Assembly (NCBI GenBank): GCA_910579305.1
Contig: CAJTTA010000015.1
Location: forward strand, 1-42,079
DNA: 42,079 bases
Origin: an uncultured Muribaculaceae bacterium
GTDB taxonomy: Bacteria; Bacteroidota; Bacteroidia; Bacteroidales; Muribaculaceae
Direction: 5' to 3'
Positions within the stretch are counted from its first letter, which is position 1, and every line of letters starts with the position of its first letter. This document shows positions 23,801-30,091 of the stretch, in pieces. A model generated the notes under the pieces. That model worked only from the letters and a program-made list of their open reading frames with translations. It did not search any database and was not told the DNA's origin. Both the position numbers and the translations under genes were made by a program.

Positions 23801-25370
23801 CTGTGATTGATTCCCATGAGGCAGAGGTGTCGAAAGGCTCTACGTAAGGCATTTCCCAAGGCTTGCCTATATACTCCTTGTTGGAGCGGACAGCCTTGCC
23901 ACGCAGAGTGGTATTGCTCTCGATATAGGGGGTCACCACATAGTATATCCTGGAGTAATCCATGTCTATGGTCTCCGTGAAAGAATTGCCGGTCGCCGTG
24001 CGGGCTACCGTGGTGCGGTCGGGATAACGGACTATGGTGTAGCGCAGGTCATCGGGGTTAAAATAGCCGCCGTTGACCGAGGCAGTGGGGGGATCCCAAG
24101 TGAGAATGGCTGTCGTGGCATCGGCAGATGCTGTCAACTTCAGATTTTCCACTCCCGTGGGGGCATCATTGCCAAACACTCCTGTAGCGGTGCATGCCAC
24201 AGCATCATGGCCATTGGCATTGAGCACCACGGTCACAACGTGCTTGCCCTCGCTGTCCACTGTAATTTCCTGCGAGAAGTTCTGGCCGGCAGCAGTAGTG
24301 ATTATGCCTACTTCCCGGTCATCAAGAGAAAGTGTGCCGGTGATGGTGCCGGAAAGAGGTTGCTGCGCATAAGTCAATGACGGAGCAGTAAATGTCACGA
24401 CACCGGTCATGGAGCCGTTTTCCTTTGGCGTGAAAGAGAGGTCACTGATGAGGTCGGGAGCTGTGGGATGGCTGTTGGGGATAGAGAGCGCCGTCACTAC
24501 CTCGCCATCGCCATAGGCATGAAGCATTGTAGCCTTGCCTGTCTTGACATCCAGCTCATAGAGCCCTTTGGTGGTGTAATTATAGTTGATGCTTTCATCC
24601 TCATTTACAATGTATCCCACATGAGTAAGATACATCTTGCCTGAACGGAAGTCAATCGTGGCACTTTGCTCTATGTCATAGAAGGCGAGCCCGGTAGGGC
24701 CCACTTCTTCCACCTGTCCGCCAGTAGAGATACGGTAAAGGGTGCCGCGCACATAGTCGCTGCCGGTGGAGATGCCATACATCTGGCCGTCAGAATCACA
24801 TGATATAGTCCAGAAGAAGTAAGAGAGATCGGCTATCTTGGTCATCTCGCCTGTCTCGCGATCCACAGTGACAAGCACACCGCCGTTGCCGTTGCCACTG
24901 CCGAGCTGAGTGCGACACACGGCATAAATCTTGCCGTCGGCCGGATTCACAGTCATGTCAACGGGCACAGGCACCGGCGCAGTGTTGGAGCCGGAGACTA
25001 CGCCCGTCTTCTCTGTCTCCCAAGTCTTGGTGTTGACCTTGGAGTATTGCACTTTGTAATTATCGTAACGTCCGAGAGCAGTGAAGCAATAATAATAGCC
25101 GTCATCATAGATGCCGGCACCGCCACCTTCGCTCTGAAGGGCCCACTGATAGTCATAACCCACCGGCGAGATCGGCTGGAAGCCACCTTCACCTGTGGGT
25201 GTAATGGAATAAAAGCCCCAATATGGGTCAAAATTGAACCCCTCTGACCAAGATCCTGCATTATTCAGGAAGCCATAAAGCGTCTTGGGAGGTGCCACTT
25301 CTGCAGTCGCAGAGAACGCGAGGCACAACGCGAGGCATAGAAATGTTTTTAGATAGGTAAATAAACGCAT
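20850..25370 (-). CDS. Large secreted multidomain protein with three choice-of-anchor J-like modules and T9SS-like tail
   Basis: This 1,506-residue protein has a signal peptide (1-23, ending SATA). A beta-propeller-like region follows (about 30-300; repeated phrases such as DGKIYAVCR, DGQMYGIST and SGKMYLTH). Fibronectin III-like modules lie at about 300-505 and 665-875. Three choice-of-anchor J/cleaved-adhesin-like modules are at about 508-663, 880-1043 and 1200-1370; each has the DDWF/NDWI/NDWL-type strand and ends in DN(I/L) or DDLQF. A CARDB-like module is at about 1048-1155. The C-terminal 60 residues (about 1447-1506, FSIDGKTLFSGT, PGIYIVTVADKSFKVIV) resemble a type IX secretion sorting domain. 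It is probably secreted or surface attached. The ligand is unknown. It has its own promoter and terminator. No protease catalytic motif is seen. Confidence 0.78.
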   Translation of the reverse strand: MRLFTYLKTFLCLALCLAFSATAEVAPPKTLYGFLNNAGSWSEGFNFDPYWGFYSITPTGEGGFQPISPVGYDYQWALQSEGGGAGIYDDGYYYCFTALGRYDNYKVQYSKVNTKTWETEKTGVVSGSNTAPVPVPVDMTVNPADGKIYAVCRTQLGSGNGNGGVLVTVDRETGEMTKIADLSYFFWTISCDSDGQMYGISTGSDYVRGTLYRISTGGQVEEVGPTGLAFYDIEQSATIDFRSGKMYLTHVGYIVNEDESINYNYTTKGLYELDVKTGKATMLHAYGDGEVVTALSIPNSHPTAPDLISDLSFTPKENGSMTGVVTFTAPSLTYAQQPLSGTITGTLSLDDREVGIITTAAGQNFSQEITVDSEGKHVVTVVLNANGHDAVACTATGVFGNDAPTGVENLKLTASADATTAILTWDPPTASVNGGYFNPDDLRYTIVRYPDRTTVARTATGNSFTETIDMDYSRIYYVVTPYIESNTTLRGKAVRSNKEYIGKPWEMPYVEPFDTSASWESITVIDANEDGGEWGWEDPVWKYDEQYACAFFYHFTTVGPSDDWFITPKLALDSGKLYRITWQQYGYYDNGTPNHLQVYCGNAPTVDGMHKKIYDEVAFSTMTSVLTQSRYFAPNKGDSFIGFRDITPDANHFSVDNILIEECGSSAVPNVVNDLVASVIDRASGKVLISFTAPLINAAEEKLDGTMDIKLYRGTGEEPIKTFTNVTPGQTVTYEDTQAAPAVNAYRVVPENSVGTGLEASISIDLRAGCPQPVTNVKAVSLSPSQVLLTWNAPTARVDENGNEIDYTSLRYLVYRPLGGNEYDLIGRGLKECQFIDNNPTATCGDQQGVTSYYVACVNGDDESYATLSNPVYVGPAYPLPFAETWKDQIPVTSPWLSSSNGTASWIITSKGYVPLVDGQDGWGILSLEVNRELAGGQSAYWSPRIDLSGVKDAKLTFWMYGENTYDPTNDWISVAVDIEGKTQETTGVTFNPSKWAGWKKQTVDLTPYCGNDRVSIILIGNITNSPTDGERRIHLDNLEITGTPLDKDVRLTSFTGPTKVRETLENTYTVAIANVGGSDYENLPLYLYADGDLVAEKKIDYLSSEERMTVEFTYVAPDGSDDMIELTAEIAPVASEDAVPDNNAMSLSVAVQPLNLPYVTDLTGEYNEADGTVTMWWGLPSEAEFIETVDEGAEAYDAFSIAEVGAWTMYDGDGAVPFKFQDTAGNLLSWDNNDQPQAWMVFRPSDVTSDNTWQPHSGTQVFTSWAAAGTPNNDWLISPELSGEAQLISFYIRRLNERDSEERFNVYYSSTDTDPASFHSLNGDTPVSAGTEWELCFYALPEGAKYFAIQYVGYHQSALLLDDLQFEAYPTHLRVDGYNLYRDGVRVNESLIGRRRFVDENVNTTDKVQYTVCPVYGGIEAAPSNVFNMDPAGIMTLGDAGAIAVMSSRGAIHVINAQDKLASVFSIDGKTLFSGTMASGHETISIVPGIYIVTVADKSFKVIVR

Positions 25371-25456
25371 ATAGATATAATTAGCTAAAAAAATAATCGT
25401 ATTAACAAGTGAGTGATGTCAACTCACTGTAGCAAGAGACCAATCATTTCAATGCG

Positions 25457-25485
25457 CAAATATAATCATTTTTTTTTACACGCAA
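25457..25485 (-). promoter_or_regulatory. Promoter of the large secreted-protein gene
   Basis: On the minus strand TATATTTG (25464-25457) is preceded by TTG (25485-25483) at 18 nt. The leader of about 80 nt contains the hairpin AGTGAGT-(7 nt)-ACTCACT (25408-25428). Confidence 0.6.
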
Positions 25486-25547
25486 CACTTTTTCTTGTTT
25501 TTTTAGCATGTTTCACACAATGTACACAATGTAATTGTCAGAAAACT

Positions 25548-26879
25548 CTATTCTACAATAATGTCAGCGAGCAAAATTGAAGAGGCGGTCTTCACTTCCA
25601 CTTTCATGATTGTGTCTACTATCTTCTCTACCTTGGAATATCGCGTTGAAAAACCGGGCACGAAGTCTTTGCCTCCCTCCAGCTCCATTTTGGTAAGCAG
25701 ATCCCCCAGCGTGAATCTGGAAAGCTCTACAGCGGGAGCCAATGCCCTCGCATCCCCTTTTACCTCCACATAGTAGATTATGCCGGCGGAGTGCAGTTTC
25801 TCGACTATGCGCCTCACGATTCTTATAGGCAATCCATAATCGGCAGAGATGTCTCCTATCGTGCATAACGGCAGCCCTCGCACAAAGCGTGTGGTGATCA
25901 CAGCCGCTGTCACCACGGTGAGTTTACGCATATACACGGGGGATATATCGGATATCTTGGCTGTAAAAGTATACCGGAATATATTCTGGAGAGAGAATGT
26001 GAGCGTACAGCCAAAGAGAATGATGAGCCATGAGAGTTGCAGCCATATGAGCAACAGAGGCAAAAAGGCAAATGATCCATAGATGGCATTATACTTGGCC
26101 ACATATACCTGACCTGTGATGAACAGAGTCTGGAGCAGCTGAAAGGCTATGCCGCATATGAATCCTGCTATGGCGGCATACTTGAAACGCACCTGCGTGT
26201 TGGGTATGATGAGAAACGAGATGGTAAATGCTACACAACAGAGCAGGAACGGCGCGCAGTCAAGTACTATGTTGACCAATGGCGAAAGCATTGTCTGCCC
26301 GAACACGCTTTTCATGAACGTTGCCATGAAAATGTTGATGCCGGCGGAACACATCATGAGCACCGGCACAAGCAGACAGATGGCGGTGTAATCCGTGATC
26401 TTGCGATAAAAGTTGCGCCCGGTCTTTATCCCCCACAGGTTGTTGAAGGCATTTTCTATATCTGACAACAGAGATATGAGCGTCCACAGCAGCATGGCCA
26501 CTCCTATACCCACGAAAAGGCCCTGCGATGCCTGGGCCAGATAGCTGTCAATAAACCCCATGGCTGTGTTGATAGCCTGCGCCTGCGCGGGAAAGAACCT
26601 GTATAGTTCTGAGGAGAGAAGATTCTGCAGACCGAATCCTCGACCTATGGCAAACAACAGGGCAAAGGCCGGAACTATAGCAAGCAGCGTGCTATAGACC
26701 AGTGATGACGCACGCGCCTGCAGCCCTGTATCCAGAAATGTATGCACACACAGATTCAGCGTCTTGATCACTCGTACTTTCAGGGTGTTGGAGGGATCAC
26801 GCCACACCCCCTCCCAGCAATAGAGGGCTGTAGCGATAATCTTGTCTTTTAAGCTCAGTATGCGCTCAGTGATTTTCAT
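25548..26879 (-). CDS. YihY/BrkB-family inner-membrane protein with C-terminal winged-helix-like domain
   Basis: From the ATG at 26879 (MKITERILSLKDK) this is a 443-residue polytopic protein. About six hydrophobic helices lie in the first 310 residues, including SLVYSTLLAIVPAFALLFAIG, typical of the family. The soluble C-terminus (about 320-443) contains TIGDISADYGLPIRIV and VVEKLHSAGIIYYV-like segments that look like a winged helix. The family was once called ribonuclease BN in error; the real function is unresolved. The frame is open to 26957, but that would start inside the rnpB terminator. No clear -7 box lies between that terminator and the ATG, so expression may depend on read-through or an unrecognised promoter. 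Confidence 0.85.
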   Translation of the reverse strand: MKITERILSLKDKIIATALYCWEGVWRDPSNTLKVRVIKTLNLCVHTFLDTGLQARASSLVYSTLLAIVPAFALLFAIGRGFGLQNLLSSELYRFFPAQAQAINTAMGFIDSYLAQASQGLFVGIGVAMLLWTLISLLSDIENAFNNLWGIKTGRNFYRKITDYTAICLLVPVLMMCSAGINIFMATFMKSVFGQTMLSPLVNIVLDCAPFLLCCVAFTISFLIIPNTQVRFKYAAIAGFICGIAFQLLQTLFITGQVYVAKYNAIYGSFAFLPLLLIWLQLSWLIILFGCTLTFSLQNIFRYTFTAKISDISPVYMRKLTVVTAAVITTRFVRGLPLCTIGDISADYGLPIRIVRRIVEKLHSAGIIYYVEVKGDARALAPAVELSRFTLGDLLTKMELEGGKDFVPGFSTRYSKVEKIVDTIMKVEVKTASSILLADIIVE

Positions 26880-26920
26880 GGTATGATAATTTATATTGTG
26901 AAAAGACTGTAAAATAGAAA

Positions 26921-26957
26921 ATGCCGGACGGAGAAGACGCCCCTCTCCGCCCGGCAT
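26921..26957 (-). terminator. Terminator of RNase P RNA
   Basis: A 14-bp stem with one mismatch (ATGCCGGACGGAGA / TCTCCGCCCGGCAT) lies just after the RNA 3' end. On the minus strand TTTTCTATTTT follows. Confidence 0.85.
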
Positions 26958-26966
26958 AAATAAGAT

Positions 26967-27358
26967 AGCAGTGGGCCTGTAAGCCGGGTTATGTACGCGC
27001 TCTCCGCTCTTTCGGGCATCAAGCGCGTGTCTGTCATTTATCTACGTCTCAACTTGCGCTGAGACTCCAGCTGCCTACCCCCCGGCAATCGGGCGAGCCA
27101 CCCTCTGACACCGGTATATTTGGCATTGCAACCCATAAGATGTAGTGACGCCTCCATGTCGCCACAGAAGCCGGTGAGCTCTTACCTCACCATTTCACCC
27201 TTACTCCCGCGGCAACTCGTGCCGCAGGGGCGGTAGTGTTTCTGTTACATTAACTCTGCGGTCGCCCACAGCTTTCCGTTAGAAAATATGGTGCTCTGTG
27301 TTGCCCGGACTTTCCTCCTTATTCCTTGCGGACTACGGCGACAGACCGTCCCACTGCT
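26967..27358 (-). ncRNA. rnpB: RNase P RNA component (class A)
   Basis: The minus strand carries the universal catalytic-core sequences: GAGGAAAGTCCGGGC near the 5' end (P4 and flanks) and ACATAACCCGGCTTAC near the 3' end. The ends pair as P1: GCAGTGGG (27357-27350) with CCCACTGC (26975-26968), plus one A-T pair. The length of about 390 nt is normal for a type A RNA. It processes tRNA 5' leaders. Its 5' end lies only about 11 bp after the stop of the DUF308 gene, and I find no consensus -7 box directly upstream, so it may be made from a longer transcript or a promoter within that gene. The ends are accurate to a few bases. Confidence 0.95.
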
Positions 27359-27369
27359 TTATGTCGATA

Positions 27370-27951
27370 TCACATCTCTACATTCACTACTTTGCCGGTG
27401 ACTCCTCCCTGATGACTGCGCTTGCTCCTCTCGTAATAGCCTATGAAGCCATTCAGGCTGTACACTATGAGCACTATGCCCGTCAGCATGGCAAGAATGT
27501 CAAGCACTTGTGCAGCTCCGAGCACCATCACCACCACTCCGATACATATGCAAAGCGCCGGAGCGGCAAGATACCACCAGGGAAATCCGAGAGAACGCCT
27601 GGAGGGGGTGAAGTTCAGGAACTGAACTATTCCGCACACGATCATTAATATACCAAAGGCATATACAATAAAATGCGTAAACTTCTCGGGAACTGCCACA
27701 AGCATTACCCCTAAGACTATCGAGGCAAGCGACACCACTATCATGGGCACTGAAGGACGGGCACCGGCCATGCGCGCTGCACGCGAGGGAAACGAAGCGC
27801 GGATGAAAGCCAATATACCCGGCACTATAAGCAGCACGCCCACTATGATGGTAATGGCATTGAAGAGTCCGGCACGACCATGAAGGGCCACAAGCGATAT
27901 CCCCCCTATAATGGTGAGGATGTAGGAGTAGAGATAAGTCTTGTTGTTCAT
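27370..27951 (-). CDS. DUF308 (HdeD-like) membrane protein
   Basis: This 193-residue protein has about six hydrophobic helices arranged in pairs (for example YILTIIGGISLVAL, FNAITIIVGVLLIVPGILAFI, MIVVSLASIVLGVMLVAVP, FIVYAFGILMIVCGIVQFL and ILAMLTGIVLIVYSLNGFIGYY). This matches DUF308, the family of the acid-resistance protein HdeD; function in Bacteroidota is unknown. A basic loop (RASFPSRAARMAGARP) separates the halves. It lies directly upstream of rnpB. No good -7 box is visible before it; TAnnTTTG is absent in the 55 bp to the next gene. Confidence 0.8.
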   Translation of the reverse strand: MNNKTYLYSYILTIIGGISLVALHGRAGLFNAITIIVGVLLIVPGILAFIRASFPSRAARMAGARPSVPMIVVSLASIVLGVMLVAVPEKFTHFIVYAFGILMIVCGIVQFLNFTPSRRSLGFPWWYLAAPALCICIGVVVMVLGAAQVLDILAMLTGIVLIVYSLNGFIGYYERSKRSHQGGVTGKVVNVEM

Positions 27952-28005
27952 AATATTATGTATTTTTACAAAAAACGTTTAGCTTGATGAGCCGTCAACC
28001 GGGCA

Positions 28006-28647
28006 TCAGCCCTCTTGAGAAAGAGCTATGCCCCGGGCTTTCATACAGGCAATAATCACATCCGCCACTCCGTCCATGTCAAGCACTGAGCTGGATAGGG
28101 AGAGATGATAATTGTCGGCATTGCCCCAGTTGCGGCCTGTGAAGTAATTATAATACTCTCTGCGGCCATTGTCATGACGCAGGATGCAGTCCTGAGCTGC
28201 CGCGGCATCCTTGTGGGAATGCTCTCGCGCCATTACCCGTGCGACCCTGTCCTTAAGATCAGCGTGCAGGAATATGCTCACCAATCCGGGCTCTTCCCGG
28301 GCAATATAGTCGGCCGTGCGCCCTACTATCACACAAGACCCCTCCGCTATCAGAGAACGGATTACGTCGCTCTGCATCTGATAGATTGTCTCACTCTGCA
28401 TGGCCCCGGTAGTGAGCCATGAAGGGCTCCCTATGCTTGCGCTCAATAACGAGCGGAAGGGGGACGGAGGTTTCTCATCGGCCTTTTCAAGCAGATCCGG
28501 CCGAAAGCCCAGACGTGTGGCTGCCTCATACAGAAGCTCCTTATCGTAGTAAGGCACGTTAAGACGCGAAGCGAGCCTCTTGCCCAGCTCGCGGCCTCCG
28601 CTGCCATACTGACGACCTATGACTATAACAAATTTTGACTGGCTCAT
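28006..28647 (-). CDS. Cytidylate-kinase-like P-loop protein
   Basis: From the ATG at 28647 (MSQSKFVIVIGRQYGSGG) this 213-residue protein has a P-loop GRQYGSGGREL and the general shape of PF13189 (AAK_33, cytidylate-kinase-like family). A later CVIVGRTADYIA and the Arg-rich KDRVARVMAREH resemble NMP-kinase LID regions. True CMP kinase (Cmk) has a different P-loop context (PAGSGKST), so the substrate of this family is unproven. The open frame begins at 28683, but the extra residues cover the predicted leader. It is divergent from the small unknown gene at 28742, with facing promoters. Confidence 0.78.
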   Translation of the reverse strand: MSQSKFVIVIGRQYGSGGRELGKRLASRLNVPYYDKELLYEAATRLGFRPDLLEKADEKPPSPFRSLLSASIGSPSWLTTGAMQSETIYQMQSDVIRSLIAEGSCVIVGRTADYIAREEPGLVSIFLHADLKDRVARVMAREHSHKDAAAAQDCILRHDNGRREYYNYFTGRNWGNADNYHLSLSSSVLDMDGVADVIIACMKARGIALSQEG

Positions 28648-28671
28648 GTTGAGTTTTTTGTAAAAATCGCA

Positions 28672-28703
28672 CAAATTTACCAATTTCTACGTTAACACCG
28701 AAA
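28672..28703 (-). promoter_or_regulatory. Promoter for the cytidylate-kinase-like gene
   Basis: TAAATTTG (28679-28672) is a consensus -7 box, with TTTCG (28703-28699) 19 nt upstream as an imperfect -33. The expected leader is about 20 nt. Confidence 0.6.
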
Positions 28704-28712
28704 TTTTTTTGC

Positions 28713-28720
28713 TACTTTTG
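28713..28720 (+). promoter_or_regulatory. -7 box (TACTTTTG) for the small unknown gene
   Basis: TACTTTTG matches the consensus and lies 21 nt before the ATG at 28742. The leader may fold as TAAAA-CTG-TTTTA (28726-28738). The facing kinase-like promoter occupies 28672-28703. Confidence 0.6.
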
Positions 28721-28741
28721 CATGATAAAACTGTTTTAGCT

Positions 28742-29116
28742 ATGGATATAAACGAGAAAGCACTCGCCGAAGACAAGGACGGCATGGCATCTTATGAATG
28801 CCTTGTCAATAACTTCAATTCCGATCCCGAGCTTCTCCAGGCGGCTATCGACAATATGGAGCGCGTGGACGCCACCGGGCAGTTCACTGCCAGCGCCGCT
28901 CGCTTCCTGGCAGCCATAAGCCCGAATGAGTATTCCCGGGAAATCGACCGATTGCTGAAACTGGCCATCGACAAAGACCGGGCGAAAGCCTATCTGCCCG
29001 ACCTCCTTTCATCAATCTGGGGAGCCGACTATGAGCTCCATGCCGAGGAGTTGCGAGAGAAAGATGACAATTTCCGCCGCATCTACAAGCGTGTGCATCC
29101 GGCAAGCATGATTTAA
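28742..29116 (+). CDS. Small acidic protein of unknown function
   Basis: I do not recognise this 124-residue protein. It begins MDINEKALAEDK, is largely helical by eye and rich in acidic residues and alanine, and ends KRVHPASMI. It has no signal peptide, no membrane segment and no cysteine pair (a single Cys, in ECLVNNF). A stretch near residues 60-100 (FLAAISPNEYSREIDRLLKLAIDKDR) could be a helical hairpin. The ATG at 28742 follows a consensus promoter; a TTG start at 28709 would overlap that promoter. The PPIase gene follows 9 bp later, so the two are probably one transcript. The close coupling suggests a conserved pair, but I infer no function. Confidence 0.72.
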   Translation: MDINEKALAEDKDGMASYECLVNNFNSDPELLQAAIDNMERVDATGQFTASAARFLAAISPNEYSREIDRLLKLAIDKDRAKAYLPDLLSSIWGADYELHAEELREKDDNFRRIYKRVHPASMI

Positions 29117-29125
29117 ATTCCTCCT

Positions 29126-29938
29126 ATGAATAAGTATTTATTTATCATCATTGGCCTTTTACTGGCTTTGAATATGAACTCACAGACCAATTCTTCCGAG
29201 CCCGAAGTGCTCCTTAAAACCTCCGAGGGTGACATCCTCGTGAAGCTCTACAACGACACTCCCGCCCACCGCGACAATTTCCTGAAGCTGGTGAAGGAGG
29301 GCTATTACGACGGCATGCTGTTCCACCGTGTGATCAACGACTTCATGGTGCAGACAGGTGACCCCAACTCGAAGAATCCCGACAACACCATACCTCTCGG
29401 AGCAGGCGATCCTTCTTACACCCTGCCTGCCGAAATCATATACCCCGCGCATTTCCATAAATATGGCGCTTTGGCCGCCGCCCGCACAGGCGATCAGGTC
29501 AATCCCGAGCGTCGCAGCTCCGGAAGCCAATTCTATATCGTGACAGGCAAAAGCTATTCCCCCACACAACTCAAGAGCTTTGAGCAGCGCGCCAACAACG
29601 ATGCCAAGCAGCAATACTTCGGCAACCTCGTGCGCGAACGCATGAATGACATCCGCCAGCTGCAGGCAGCAGGCGACACCGCGGCTCTTGAATCGCTGCA
29701 ACAGGAGCTTATCGCCAAGACCGAGGCCAATGTGCCTGACATGACAATGCCTGCCGAAGTCATAAAGGCATACACCACTGTCGGCGGCACTCCTCACCTC
29801 GATGGAGCCTACACCGTGTTTGGAGAGGTGATCAAGGGCATGGATATCGTTGACAGAATCCAAAAGGCGGCGACCGACGGCAATGACCGCCCCGTGCAGG
29901 ATATACGCATCATATCAGCTGCCATAGTCAAGGAATAA
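29126..29938 (+). CDS. Exported cyclophilin-type peptidyl-prolyl isomerase
   Basis: This 270-residue protein has a hydrophobic N-terminus (about 4-18, YLFIIIGLLLALNM) suggesting export to the periplasm, then a cyclophilin fold. Core motifs are YNDTPAHRDNFLKLV, GYYDGMLFHRVINDFMVQ (catalytic Arg in FHRV), GDPNS, RSSGSQFYIV and the late YTVFGEVIKGMDIVD. An insertion of roughly 70 residues (about 150-220; RANNDAKQQYFGNLVRER and a helical, charged stretch) interrupts the usual fold between the FYIV and VFGE strands, a feature seen in Bacteroidota relatives. It would speed proline isomerisation of envelope proteins. It is second in a unit with the small unknown gene. No hairpin terminator follows. 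Confidence 0.88.
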   Translation: MNKYLFIIIGLLLALNMNSQTNSSEPEVLLKTSEGDILVKLYNDTPAHRDNFLKLVKEGYYDGMLFHRVINDFMVQTGDPNSKNPDNTIPLGAGDPSYTLPAEIIYPAHFHKYGALAAARTGDQVNPERRSSGSQFYIVTGKSYSPTQLKSFEQRANNDAKQQYFGNLVRERMNDIRQLQAAGDTAALESLQQELIAKTEANVPDMTMPAEVIKAYTTVGGTPHLDGAYTVFGEVIKGMDIVDRIQKAATDGNDRPVQDIRIISAAIVKE

Positions 29939-30004
29939 AAAAACTCTCAACACCTCGATTTTGCTTTTCTTGACAATTTATTTCACAATTTAGAAAATTT
30001 GTAG

Positions 30005-30012
30005 TAAATTTG
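30005..30012 (+). promoter_or_regulatory. -7 box (TAAATTTG) for the DUF349 gene, with 5'-terminal hairpin
   Basis: TAAATTTG is a consensus match with TTTC (29981-29984) 20 nt upstream as imperfect -33. The predicted start is near 30018. The first bases of the message fold as CTCA-A-AGCC-TGCG-GGCT-A-TGAG (30016-30037). Confidence 0.6.
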
Positions 30013-30091
30013 GCGCTCAAAGCCTGCGGGCTATGAGGTCTCTCCCATATTAACTTGTATTTCAACCCGATTCTAAATCATTACATAAGCC

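Noticed and set aside
29180..29863. A 227-codon minus-strand frame inside the PPIase gene
   Set aside because: Antisense to motifs of the cyclophilin fold; no domain or promoter.
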